In this document: positions 8,169 through 16,322 of the stretch, piece after piece
How the letters are laid out: every line of letters starts with the position of its first letter
Numbering within the stretch: position 1 is the stretch's first letter
Assembly (NCBI RefSeq): GCF_024169315.1
Contig: NZ_JALJWR010000001.1
Span: 3,398,501 to 3,462,500 of the forward strand
DNA: 64,000 bases
Reading direction: 5' to 3'
Source of the DNA: Pseudomonas migulae
GTDB lineage: Bacteria; Pseudomonadota; Gammaproteobacteria; Pseudomonadales; Pseudomonadaceae
Made by a program: the position numbers and the translations under genes
Notes under the pieces: model-generated
Databases searched by the model: none
What the model was told of the DNA's origin: nothing
The model's input: only the letters and a program-made list of their open reading frames with translations

Positions 8169-10117
8169 CAGTGGGCCTCCGCAGGTTCACGTTGGGCCGG
8201 TGTGGACGGTTTGCTTGGGGCTGCGTCTTCAAGCAATGCGTCCGCCACCAGTTCGGCGATGTCCTTGATCAGCGGACGTGGTTCAACCACGCCTTCGAGC
8301 ATCGCGGTGCACTGTGGGCAACCCACGGCTACCAATTCGGCGCCGGTTTCGCGGATGTCTTCCATGCGCATGTCGGGGATCCGCTGCTTGCCCGGAATGT
8401 CCGTGATCGGCGCACCGCCACCGCCGCCGCAGCAGCGCGAGCGGAAACCGGAGCGTTGCATCTCTTTGACTTCAATCCCGAGGGCGCGCAGCACTTCACG
8501 CGGCGCCTCGTACTCGCCGTTGTAGCGACCGAGGTAGCATGGGTCGTGATAGGTCACGCTGCTGCCTTTGTGCTGGCCGAGATTGAGGGCGCCAGCGCCA
8601 ATGATTTCGGCCATGTAGGTGCTGTGGTGCTGCACCAGGTAGTTGCCGTCGAAGGCGCCGTACTCATTTTTCAGCACGTGGAAGCTGTGCGGGTCGCAGG
8701 TGACGATGCGGTTGAAGCTGTATTTGGCCAGGGTCTGGATGTTGCGTTTAGCCAACAGTTGGAACGTCGCTTCGTCGCCCAGACGCCGGGCCACGTCACC
8801 GCTGTCGCGCTCTTCCAAACCGAGTACCGCGAAGTCGACCTTGGCCGCTTTCAGCACTTTGACGAAGGCGCGCAGGGTGCGCTGGTTGCGCATGTCGAAC
8901 GCACCGTCGCCGACCCAGAACAGCACGTCGACGGATTTCTTTTCGCTCATCAGAGTGAGGTTCAAATCCGCCGCCCAGTTCATCCGCCCGCCCGGCGCGA
9001 AACCGCCCGGGTTGTCGGTGGCGATCAGGTTTTCCAGGACTTCGGCGCCCTTGTTCGGGGTCGCGCCTTTTTCCAGGGTCAGATGGCGGCGCATGTCGAC
9101 GATGGCGTCGACGTGCTCGATCATCATCGGGCATTCCTCGACGCAGGCACGGCACGTGGTGCAGGACCACAGGGTTTCGGCGTCCACCAGACCGTTGACG
9201 ATCGGCTGATGCGGATTGCCGGCGTGTAGACCGACTTCTTTGCCAGGGTACGGACTGCCAGCGAATTTGGCATCGGTGCCGCCAGCCAGGCCGACCACCA
9301 TGTCCTGAATCAGTTTTTTCGGGTTCAACGGCTGGCCGGCGGCGAACGCCGGGCACGCAGCTTCGCACTTGCCGCACTGCACGCAGGCGTCGAAGCCGAG
9401 CAATTGGTTCCAGGTGAAATCCTTGGGTTTTTCCACGCCCAATGGTGCGGTTGGATCGTTCAGATCCAGCGGTTTCAAACCGGTGGAACGGCCGCCGCCA
9501 AAGCGTTCGGCGCGACGGTGCCAGGCCAGGTGCAAAGCACCGGCGAAGGCGTGCTTCATCGGGCCGCCCCAGGTCATGCCGAAGAACAATTCCGAGACGC
9601 CCCACAGCACGCCGATCCCGAGGATCACGGCCAGGATCCAGCCACCGAAGTCTTCCGGAAGGATGCCGGCTACCGGCAGGGTCACCAGGAAGAACGACGC
9701 CGAAAACGCCAGCAGGCTTTTCGGCAGACGCATCCACGGGCCTTTGGACAAACGGGCCGGTGGGTTGCGCCGACGCAGGTACATAAAGATCGCACCGACG
9801 AACATCACGGCCGTCATCAGCAACAGCGCATAACCGAGATAGCGATTATGCAGGCCGAAACCGTGCACCAGAATCGCCAGCACCGCCGACGCCACCGCGC
9901 CACCGGCCGTGGCCACGTGGGTGTTGGCGATGTATTTGTCCCGCGCGACGACGTGGTGCAAGTCGACCATGTAGCGCTTGGGCATGGCGAACAGGCCGCC
10001 GATCAGGTCGACTTTCGAAGCCCGGCCCCGTCGCCACATGGCCACCCGCCGCAACGCGCCGAGGACAGCGAGGCCCAGGGCTGCGAACAACAGGATTGGA
10101 AGAAGGGTGTTCAACAT
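8168..10117 (-). CDS. dgcB: Dimethylglycine demethylation protein DgcB (membrane Fe-S oxidoreductase)
   Basis: The 649-residue protein begins with several hydrophobic segments (about residues 4-22, 65-120 and 135-175), so it sits in the inner membrane. Two 4Fe-4S ferredoxin motifs follow (CVQCGKCEAACP and CTTCRACVEECP). The C-terminal half carries cysteine-rich CCG-type motifs (HDPCYLGRYN, RCCGGGGG, VGCPQC) as in heterodisulfide-reductase-like subunits. Family knowledge places it with DgcA in converting dimethylglycine to sarcosine, delivering electrons towards ETF and quinone. The ATG at 10117 has an upstream GGAG. A REP pair separates it from dgcA. Confidence 0.93.
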   Translation of the reverse strand: MLNTLLPILLFAALGLAVLGALRRVAMWRRGRASKVDLIGGLFAMPKRYMVDLHHVVARDKYIANTHVATAGGAVASAVLAILVHGFGLHNRYLGYALLLMTAVMFVGAIFMYLRRRNPPARLSKGPWMRLPKSLLAFSASFFLVTLPVAGILPEDFGGWILAVILGIGVLWGVSELFFGMTWGGPMKHAFAGALHLAWHRRAERFGGGRSTGLKPLDLNDPTAPLGVEKPKDFTWNQLLGFDACVQCGKCEAACPAFAAGQPLNPKKLIQDMVVGLAGGTDAKFAGSPYPGKEVGLHAGNPHQPIVNGLVDAETLWSCTTCRACVEECPMMIEHVDAIVDMRRHLTLEKGATPNKGAEVLENLIATDNPGGFAPGGRMNWAADLNLTLMSEKKSVDVLFWVGDGAFDMRNQRTLRAFVKVLKAAKVDFAVLGLEERDSGDVARRLGDEATFQLLAKRNIQTLAKYSFNRIVTCDPHSFHVLKNEYGAFDGNYLVQHHSTYMAEIIGAGALNLGQHKGSSVTYHDPCYLGRYNGEYEAPREVLRALGIEVKEMQRSGFRSRCCGGGGGAPITDIPGKQRIPDMRMEDIRETGAELVAVGCPQCTAMLEGVVEPRPLIKDIAELVADALLEDAAPSKPSTPAQREPAEAH

Positions 10118-10180
10118 GGTGGAGCTCCCAAAGACCGCAGGGTCTTGCAGGCCAAACTACCTGGATGCCTTGCCCGATTC

Positions 10181-10272
10181 CTGTGGGAGCGGGCTTGCTC
10201 GCGAAAGCGGTGGGTCAGTCGACATCAATGTTAAATGTCAGTCCGCCTTCGCGAGCAAGCCCGCTCCCACAG
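10181..10272. repeat. REP-type inverted repeat pair (TGTGGGAGCGGGCTTGCTCG family) inside the dgc operon
   Basis: Arms CTGTGGGAGCGGGCTTGCTC and its inverse flank a 30-base spacer between dgcA (stop at 10289) and dgcB (start at 10117). Because both genes are read leftward, the element is transcribed within the operon and could tune dgcA against dgcB mRNA levels. Confidence 0.88.
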
Positions 10273-10288
10273 GGTTATCCACAAGCTC

Positions 10289-12349
10289 TTAGAAATCCTT
10301 GCACAACCGCAACGCGTCGTAGATCGCCGCGTGGGTGTTGCGCTGCGCCACGCAATCGCCGATGCGGAACAGCAAGTAGCCGTCGCCCGCCTGGCTCAAC
10401 GAAGGTTGTGGCTTGATCGCGAACAGGGCTTCGATGTCCATCTGGCCTTTGTTGCGCGAGCCTTCCTTCATGGCGTAGTAGATTTCTTCGTCCGGACGCA
10501 CGCCGTTTTCGACGACGACCTGGTCCACCACCCGCTCCTCCTTGGCGCCGGTGTATTCGTTTTCCAGCACCGCCACCAGCTTGTCGCCTTCGCGGTAGAC
10601 CTTCTCCAGCATCATGTCCCCGGTCATGATCACTTCTTTCGGGTACATGCTGCGGTAGTACGTCGGGAACGAGGTGCCGCCAATCGCCACGCCCGGCTTG
10701 ATGTCGTCAGTGACGATCTCGACCTGGCTGCCCTTGTCGGCGAGGAAGTCGGCAGCCGACATCCCGGTGAACTCGCAAATGGTGTCGTAGACCAGCACGT
10801 TCTTGCCCGGCGCCACTTTGCCGTCAAGGATGTCCCAGCTGCTGACCACCAGGCCTTCAGCCGCGCCCCAGTGTTCGTTCTGCTCGAGGAATGGATGACC
10901 GCCAACGGCGAGCACCACCACGTCCGGACGCAGGTCGAGAATGGTCGCTGCATCGGCGGCCACGCCCAGGCGCAGGTCGACTTTCAGACGCGCCAGCTCC
11001 AGTTGGAACCAGCGGGTGATACCGGCGATCTGGTCCCGTTGTGGGGCTTTCGATGCGGTGGTGATCTGCCCGCCGATAAATTCTTTCTTCTCGAACAGGG
11101 TCACGTCGTGGCCACGTTCGGCGGACACGCGCGCCGCTTCCATCCCGGCAGGGCCGGCACCGACCACCACGACTTTGCGCTTCACACCGGTCGATTTCTC
11201 GATGATGTGCGGCACGCCCATGTATTCACGGGAGGTCGCGGCGTTCTGGATGCACAACACGTCCAGGCCTTGGTACTGACGGTCGATGCAGTAGTTGGCG
11301 CCGACGCATTGCTTGATCTGGTCAACCTGACCCATCTTGATCTTGGCGATCAGGTGCGGGTCGGCGATGTGGGCGCGGGTCATGCCGACCATGTCGACGT
11401 AACCGCCTTCCAGAATACGGGTCGCCTGGTTCGGGTCCTTGATGTTCTGCGCGTGCAGAACCGGCGCCTTCACCACTTCCTTGATACCGGCCGCCAAATG
11501 CAGGAACGGCTCCGGTGGATAACTCATGTTCGGAATCACGTTGGCCAGGGTGTTGTGGGTGTCGCAACCCGAACCCACCACGCCGATGAAGTCGATCATG
11601 CCGGTGTCGTCGTAGTACTTGGCGATCTGCTTCATGTCCTCGTGGGACAAGCCGTCCGGGTGGAATTCATCACCGCACAGACGGATGCCGACGCAGAAGT
11701 CCGGGCCGACTTCAGCCCGCACAGCCTTGATCACTTCCAGGCCGAAACGCATGCGGTTCTCGAAGCTGCCGCCCCATTCGTCAGTACGCTTGTTGACGCG
11801 CGGGCTCCAGAACTGGTCGATCATGTGCTGGTGCACGGCGGACAGTTCGACGCCGTCCAGGCCACCGGCCTTGGCTCGCGCGGCGGCGCTGGCGTAGTTG
11901 CCGATCACCCGCCAGATTTCTTCCGGCTCGATGGTTTTGCAGGTCGCACGGTGCACCGGTTCACGGATGCCCGACGGCGACAGCAGGGTTGGCCAGTGCT
12001 CGCCGTCCCAACGGGAACGACGGCCCATGTGGGTAATCTGGATCATGATCTTGGCGCCATGCTTGTGCATGGCGTCGGCCAGGTTCTGGAAGTGCGGAAT
12101 GATCCGGTCGTCGGCCAGGTTGACCGACTTCCACCAGCCTTGCGGGCTGTCGATGGCCACGCTGGAGGAACCGCCGCAAATCGCCAGGCCGATCCCGCCC
12201 TTGGCTTTCTCTTCGTAATACTTGACGTACCGGTCGGTGGTCATGCCGCCGTCGGTCGCGTAGACCTCGGCGTGCGCGGTGCTGAGCACGCGGTTGCGGA
12301 TGGTCAGTTTGCCGATCTGGATCGGCTGGAACATTGCTTCGAAAGCCAT
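10289..12349 (-). CDS. dgcA: Dimethylglycine demethylase subunit DgcA (OYE-like flavoprotein)
   Basis: The 686-residue protein has the two-part plan of NADH:flavin oxidoreductases of the trimethylamine dehydrogenase type. An FMN-binding barrel (about residues 1-370) includes HQHMIDQFWSPRVNKRTDEWGGSFENR. A Cys cluster near CVGANYCIDRQYQGLDVLCIQNA may hold a 4Fe-4S centre. A second nucleotide-binding domain starts at VVVVGAGPAGMEAARVSAERG. It acts with DgcB to demethylate dimethylglycine to sarcosine. It is the third gene of the leftward operon, 15 bp after the unknown protein gene, and its 686-residue length is the one I recall for pseudomonad DgcA. Confidence 0.94.
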   Translation of the reverse strand: MAFEAMFQPIQIGKLTIRNRVLSTAHAEVYATDGGMTTDRYVKYYEEKAKGGIGLAICGGSSSVAIDSPQGWWKSVNLADDRIIPHFQNLADAMHKHGAKIMIQITHMGRRSRWDGEHWPTLLSPSGIREPVHRATCKTIEPEEIWRVIGNYASAAARAKAGGLDGVELSAVHQHMIDQFWSPRVNKRTDEWGGSFENRMRFGLEVIKAVRAEVGPDFCVGIRLCGDEFHPDGLSHEDMKQIAKYYDDTGMIDFIGVVGSGCDTHNTLANVIPNMSYPPEPFLHLAAGIKEVVKAPVLHAQNIKDPNQATRILEGGYVDMVGMTRAHIADPHLIAKIKMGQVDQIKQCVGANYCIDRQYQGLDVLCIQNAATSREYMGVPHIIEKSTGVKRKVVVVGAGPAGMEAARVSAERGHDVTLFEKKEFIGGQITTASKAPQRDQIAGITRWFQLELARLKVDLRLGVAADAATILDLRPDVVVLAVGGHPFLEQNEHWGAAEGLVVSSWDILDGKVAPGKNVLVYDTICEFTGMSAADFLADKGSQVEIVTDDIKPGVAIGGTSFPTYYRSMYPKEVIMTGDMMLEKVYREGDKLVAVLENEYTGAKEERVVDQVVVENGVRPDEEIYYAMKEGSRNKGQMDIEALFAIKPQPSLSQAGDGYLLFRIGDCVAQRNTHAAIYDALRLCKDF

Positions 12350-12364
12350 GGCGGGGTCCTCGAC

Positions 12365-12895
12365 TTACAACGGCTTGACGGTGAACAAACCGTCGTCGTG
12401 GCCTTCTTCGGAGCCACCGTAGACTTGCTCGGCAACCGTGCGAATCTTGCTGCCGCGGGCTTGCAGAATCTGGTCCATGGCACCGGCAAACCAGCCAGTG
12501 AACATGTAGTCGACCTTGCGCCCGACCTTGCCGTACACGTAGACGAACGCCGAGTGTTCGAGCTTGACGCTGGCAGTGCCTTTGTCGAGGTCGATGTCCT
12601 GGATCTTGAACAGGCCCCAGCCGCGTTGCGACAGACGCTTCATGTAGTGCTCGAACACCGCGACGCCTTCCAGGCCGTGGCATTCGGCTTCTTTTTCACA
12701 CCAGTGCCAGGCGGACTTGTAGCCGGCCTTGTAGAGGATCTCGGCGTAGGCTTCGGCGCCCAGCACTTCCTCGATGCCCATGTGGTTGTTGACGAAGAAA
12801 TGACGCGGTACGTACAGCATCGGCAGGGCGTCGGAGGTCCAGACACCGGTTTCGCTGTCGACTTCGATTGGCAATTGCGGGGCGATCTTGGCCAT
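12365..12895 (-). CDS. Conserved protein of unknown function in the dgc operon (DUF5943-like)
   Basis: The 176-residue soluble protein has no signal or membrane segment. It contains a histidine/tryptophan/cysteine-rich stretch (HFFVNNHM near residue 32, then SAWHWCEKEAECHG near 61-74) and a C-terminal AEQVYGGSEEGHDDGLFTV. The overall plan resembles small-ligand domains of the 4-vinyl-reductase (V4R) type; I give that as a weak structural impression. The gene is known to sit beside dgcA in pseudomonads, and I recall a DUF5943 label. Its role in dimethylglycine or sarcosine metabolism is not known to me. Its start lies 78 bp after the dipeptidase stop, with a hairpin between. Confidence 0.8.
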   Translation of the reverse strand: MAKIAPQLPIEVDSETGVWTSDALPMLYVPRHFFVNNHMGIEEVLGAEAYAEILYKAGYKSAWHWCEKEAECHGLEGVAVFEHYMKRLSQRGWGLFKIQDIDLDKGTASVKLEHSAFVYVYGKVGRKVDYMFTGWFAGAMDQILQARGSKIRTVAEQVYGGSEEGHDDGLFTVKPL

Positions 12896-12927
12896 GGAAA
12901 CTTAACTCCAGAAAAATTTTGGTGTTG

Positions 12928-12950
12928 CCCCCGGCGCGGACGGCCGGGGG
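12928..12950 (-). other. Intra-operon stem-loop
   Basis: CCCCCGGC at 12928-12935 pairs perfectly with 12943-12950 around a 7-base loop, between the dipeptidase stop and the next gene of the operon. No T-run follows on the minus strand, so it is more likely an RNA stability or processing element than a full terminator. Confidence 0.5.
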
Positions 12951-12973
12951 AAAGGATTCAGAGGTGCGGCGGC

Positions 12974-13951
12974 TTACTCGCCCCAGACGTCCTTGAGGAC
13001 GTTGACCCAGTTCTCGCCCATGATCTTGCGCACCACACGCTCGGAATGGCCGCGCTTGAGCAGGGTTTCGGTCAGGTTCGGGAACTCGCCCACGGTGCGG
13101 ATGCCCAGCGGGTTGATGATCTTGCCGAAGCTGGTCAGACGGCGGGCATAGCCCTTGTCGTGGGTCAGGTATTCGAAGAAGTCCTGGCCATGGCCCTGGG
13201 TGAAGTCGGTGCCGATACCGATGGCGTCTTCGCCGACGATGTTCATGGTGTATTCGATGGCTTCGGCGTAGTCGTCGATAGTCGAATCGATGCCCTTGGC
13301 CAGGAACGGCGCGAACATGGTCACACCGACGAAACCGCCGTGATCGGCGATGAACTTCAGTTCTTCATCGGATTTGTTGCGCGGGTGAATTTTCAGGCCC
13401 GACGGCAGGCAGTGGGAGTAGCAGACCGGCTTCTTGGATTCGAGGATGACTTCTTCGGAAGTCTTCGAACCGACGTGGGACAGGTCGCACATGACGCCAA
13501 CGCGGTTCATCTCGGCAACGATTTCACGACCGAAGCCCGACAGCCCGCCATCGCGCTCGTAGCAACCGGTGCCGACCAGGTTCTGGGTGTTGTAGCACAT
13601 CTGCACGATACCGACGCCGAGCTGCTTGAACACCTCGACATAGCCGATCTGGTCTTCAAACGCGTGAGCATTCTGGAAACCGAAGAGGATGCCGGTCTTG
13701 CCCTGCTCCTTGGCTTTACGGATGTCGGCGGTGGTGCGCACCGGAATCACCAGGTCGCTGTTCTCGCGGATAAGCTTCTGGCTGGCGGCAATGTTGTTGA
13801 CGGTGGCCTGAAAGCCCTCCCACACCGACACGGTGCAGTTGGCCGCGGTCAGACCGCCTTTGCGCATGTCTTCAAACAGCTCGCGGTTCCACTTGGCAAT
13901 AATCAGCCCGTCGATAACGATGCTGTCGGCGTGCAATTCGGCTGGGCTCAT
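12974..13951 (-). CDS. Membrane dipeptidase family (M19) hydrolase of the dgc operon
   Basis: The 325-residue protein belongs to the renal-dipeptidase-like M19 amidohydrolases: DGLI near the N-terminus (the usual HxD is altered to DGLIIAKWN), LGVGIVQMCYNTQNLVGTGCYE, VMCDLSHVG, KKPVCYSHC and IGIGTDFTQGHG. The HxD substitution near the start may change metal binding compared with true dipeptidases. It is the first gene of the leftward dgc operon and is conserved there in pseudomonads, so a role on an N-methylated glycine derivative is possible but unproven. The ATG at 13951 has AGGGGA upstream; the open frame continues 60 codons further without a better start. Confidence 0.85.
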   Translation of the reverse strand: MSPAELHADSIVIDGLIIAKWNRELFEDMRKGGLTAANCTVSVWEGFQATVNNIAASQKLIRENSDLVIPVRTTADIRKAKEQGKTGILFGFQNAHAFEDQIGYVEVFKQLGVGIVQMCYNTQNLVGTGCYERDGGLSGFGREIVAEMNRVGVMCDLSHVGSKTSEEVILESKKPVCYSHCLPSGLKIHPRNKSDEELKFIADHGGFVGVTMFAPFLAKGIDSTIDDYAEAIEYTMNIVGEDAIGIGTDFTQGHGQDFFEYLTHDKGYARRLTSFGKIINPLGIRTVGEFPNLTETLLKRGHSERVVRKIMGENWVNVLKDVWGE

Positions 13952-14170
13952 CAGGCTGTCCCCTATTAGCGATTCATGCGCCGAATCGTGTGCCGGCGCT
14001 TTGGGGCCAGCATATGCCTGAGGACCGGTGCAGCCGGGTGCAAAAACGACAGGGGGTTTGCCGAAAGCGTCAATCCGCGACAAAGGGTCGTCGTTGAACG
14101 TCGCAGGCCACCTGTTCAAGGACTTGCGCATGGGCCAGAATTCGCGGCACTACGTATTTGGGGTAAAGCA

Positions 14171-14572
14171 ATGAAATCGATCTTCCTGGCTTTGGCACTG
14201 ATAGCGACCGGCGTACAGGCGGCTGAAGAGTCCGAAAACAACCCCTGCGATGCGGTCGAAAACGACGTCCAGACCCTGGAATGCTCGGTCTACAGCCGAA
14301 CCACCGCAGAAGACCTGCTCAAGGAAAACTACCAAAGCCTGACCGAGCGCATGCAAACCCTCTACGGCAAGAGCCCGACGCAACTGGCCGACATCACCGC
14401 CAAGATCAAGGCCGCCCAGCAACAATGGCTGAAGACCCGGGATGCGGATTGCGCGGTTGAAGCATTTCCGGCGACCAGTGGCAGCAAGGCGTTCACCATC
14501 GCGCAAAATGATTGCGTGGCGCGTATGAGCGATGAGCGGTCGGAGTTTTTGGAGTCGATTGGGCAGGAGTGA
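14171..14572 (+). CDS. Exported LprI-like (DUF1311) small protein
   Basis: The 133-residue protein starts with a signal peptide (MKSIFLALALIATGVQAAEE, cut likely after AQA-like VQA), followed by a cysteine-containing helical domain: NPCDAVENDVQTLECSVYSRTTAEDLL, AAQQQWLKTRDADCAVEA and NDCVARMSDERSEFLES. This is the LprI N-terminal/DUF1311 pattern of periplasmic proteins, some of which inhibit lysozyme. Four conserved Cys suggest disulfides. The start at 14171 is set by the signal peptide; the open frame extends upstream into the dipeptidase promoter region and is not credible there. Confidence 0.85.
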   Translation: MKSIFLALALIATGVQAAEESENNPCDAVENDVQTLECSVYSRTTAEDLLKENYQSLTERMQTLYGKSPTQLADITAKIKAAQQQWLKTRDADCAVEAFPATSGSKAFTIAQNDCVARMSDERSEFLESIGQE

Positions 14573-14632
14573 TGCAAACTTCGGCCAACTAGAGCGGTAA
14601 AGCTGCTTACTTCAGCCAGTAAAGGGATCGAA

Positions 14633-15049
14633 ATGAAAATCTGCGGTATCGAAATCAAAGGCAGTGAGGCGATCATCGCCGTGGCCTCTCTCGACGGTCA
14701 GGCGCTGAGCCACGCCGCCCTGGCGACCAAGAAAATCGCCCTTGAGGATGACGACGAGGCCGCCAACGTCAAGGTCTTTGCCGCGCAAGTCGCGTCGTTT
14801 GTTCGTGAGAATTCCATCGACCGGATCGCGATCAAGAAGCGCAGCAAAAAAGGCGAATTTGCGGGTGGGCCGACGACGTTCAAGATCGAGGGCGTTTTCC
14901 AGTTGCTGGAGAGTTGCGAGGTGACGCTGCTGTCACCGCAGACGATCAATGCGCAGAACAAGAAATTTGATTTTGAGCTGCCGGGGACGCTGAACAAGTA
15001 TCAGCATGAGGCGTTCAAAGCGGCGTGTTCGGCATTGATGAAAAAGTAA
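14633..15049 (+). CDS. DUF3010 family protein
   Basis: The 138-residue protein starts MKICGIEIKGSEAIIA, as in DUF3010 proteins, and contains IKKRSKKGEFAGGPTTFKIEG and LLSPQTINAQNKKFDFELP. The beginning resembles an RNase-H/actin-like strand pattern, but no enzymatic activity is known to me. No signal peptide is present. AAGGG lies 7-11 bases before the ATG. It stands alone between the LprI-like gene and a REP pair, on the strand opposite to cdhR. Confidence 0.85.
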   Translation: MKICGIEIKGSEAIIAVASLDGQALSHAALATKKIALEDDDEAANVKVFAAQVASFVRENSIDRIAIKKRSKKGEFAGGPTTFKIEGVFQLLESCEVTLLSPQTINAQNKKFDFELPGTLNKYQHEAFKAACSALMKK

Positions 15050-15074
15050 CTCAATCTTCTACCAACACAGAGAA

Positions 15075-15170
15075 CCTGTGGGAGCCGGGCTTGCCCGCGA
15101 TTGCGGTGTGTCAGTCAACATCAATGTTGAAAGTGCCGGCCTCATCGCGGGCAAGCCCGGCTCCCACAGG
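15075..15170. repeat. REP-type inverted repeat pair between convergent genes
   Basis: CCTGTGGGAGCCGGGCTTGC and its inverse frame a 30-base spacer between the DUF3010 gene and the end of cdhR. Its position between convergent stops fits a bidirectional 3' end. Confidence 0.88.
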
Positions 15171-15182
15171 TTTCGCTGCTGT

Positions 15183-16127
15183 TCATGCTTTCGCGGTGCG
15201 CCGGTCTTCCCGTGGACACCGCTCAAACCGCGCCCGATAGCTCCGGGTGAAATACGACGGCGATTCAAACCCGCACGCGATACTCACCTCCAGCACACTC
15301 ATGTCCGTCTGCCGCAACAACTGCCGCGCCTTCTCCAGCCTTAACCGCAGATAAAAATTGCTCGGTGTGTCGTTCAGGTGCAACCGAAACAACCGCTCCA
15401 GCTGCCGCCGCGTCACTTTGATCGATTCGGCCAGCTCCAGCGTGGTCAGCGGCGGCTCACTGTGCTGTTCCATCTCGCCAATAACGTGAACGAGTTTCTT
15501 GTTGCTGATGCCATACCGCGTGGCGACTTCCATGCGCTGGTGGTCTTTGCGCGGGCGGATGCGGCCGAGTACGAATTGTTCGCTGACCTGGATCGCCAGT
15601 TCCGGGCCGTGGGCCTGGGCGATGAGGTCGAGCATCAGGTCGATGGACGCGGTGCCGCCAGCGGAGGTGATGCGCCGACGATCGATCTCGAACAGCTCCT
15701 GGGTGACGCTGAGCTGTGGATAAGACTCCTTGAACGCGTCGATGGCTTCCCAGTGCAGGGTCAGGCGATGGCCGTCGAGCAGACCGGCTTCGGCGAGGAC
15801 GAAACTGCCGGTGTCGATGGCGCCGAGTTTCACGCCTTCGTTGTCCAGTCGGCGCAGCCAGTGCTCCAGTGCCGGGGTGGCGAACTTCAGCGGTTCGAAG
15901 CCGGCTATCACCAAGAGTGTCGCGCCTTTCTTCAACGGTTCCAGCGCCGCGTCGGCGTTGACCGACATGCCGTTGCTGGCCAGTACCGCCCCGCCGTCTG
16001 CGCTCAGCACATGCCAGCGATACAGCTCGCCGCGAAAGCGATTGGCGACCCGCAGCGGTTCGATCGCCGAGATAAAACCGATGGCCGAGAAACCCGGCAT
16101 CAACATGAAGTAGAAATCCTGGGACAT
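15183..16127 (-). CDS. cdhR: Carnitine catabolism regulator CdhR (AraC family, GATase1-like)
   Basis: CdhR activates the carnitine genes in response to carnitine. The 314-residue protein has an N-terminal DJ-1/PfpI-like sensor domain (FMLMPGFSAIGFISAIEPLRVANR, VIAGFEP, AIDTGSFVLAEAGLLDG) and a C-terminal AraC-type DNA-binding domain with two helix-turn-helix units (LELAESIKVTRRQLERLFR and VLEVSIACGFESPSYFTRSYR). I chose the ATG at 16127, where family members start; a TTG at 16190 is in frame, and neither has a clear ribosome binding site. It is divergent from caiX. A 21-bp-period direct repeat in the gap is its likely binding site. Confidence 0.92.
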   Translation of the reverse strand: MSQDFYFMLMPGFSAIGFISAIEPLRVANRFRGELYRWHVLSADGGAVLASNGMSVNADAALEPLKKGATLLVIAGFEPLKFATPALEHWLRRLDNEGVKLGAIDTGSFVLAEAGLLDGHRLTLHWEAIDAFKESYPQLSVTQELFEIDRRRITSAGGTASIDLMLDLIAQAHGPELAIQVSEQFVLGRIRPRKDHQRMEVATRYGISNKKLVHVIGEMEQHSEPPLTTLELAESIKVTRRQLERLFRLHLNDTPSNFYLRLRLEKARQLLRQTDMSVLEVSIACGFESPSYFTRSYRARFERCPREDRRTAKA

Positions 16128-16197
16128 GGAGCGCACTCGGTTGACGGGTAGCGTGTGGACGTTGATACGCCACTTGCGAGTGGCATTCAAGAGGTCA

Positions 16198-16239
16198 GGT
16201 CGCTGCAGTGCAAGAGCTGGTCGCCGTAGTGCGTTTTAA
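16198..16239 (+). promoter_or_regulatory. Direct repeats with 21-bp period upstream of caiX (proposed CdhR site)
   Basis: GGTCGCTGCAGTGCA at 16198-16212 and GGTCGCCGTAGTGCG at 16219-16233 match at 12 of 15 positions and begin exactly 21 bases apart, so both copies face the same side of the helix. AraC-family activators typically bind such same-orientation repeats. The site lies 84-125 bases before the caiX start, in the cdhR-caiX gap. Binding by CdhR is inference. Confidence 0.55.
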
Positions 16240-16322
16240 CGGGGGCATTGGTGCGTAACTTGGTCATCACCGGCGCACGAAGATGCCGGAACCCACAATA
16301 ACGTCTGCCGAGGAAACCTGAG

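Noticed and set aside
10235..13969. Very long plus-strand open frame of about 1244 codons
   Set aside because: It runs antisense to dgcA, the unknown protein gene and the dipeptidase gene, which have clear family motifs. High-GC coding DNA often leaves an open antisense frame; the translation has no recognisable domain.
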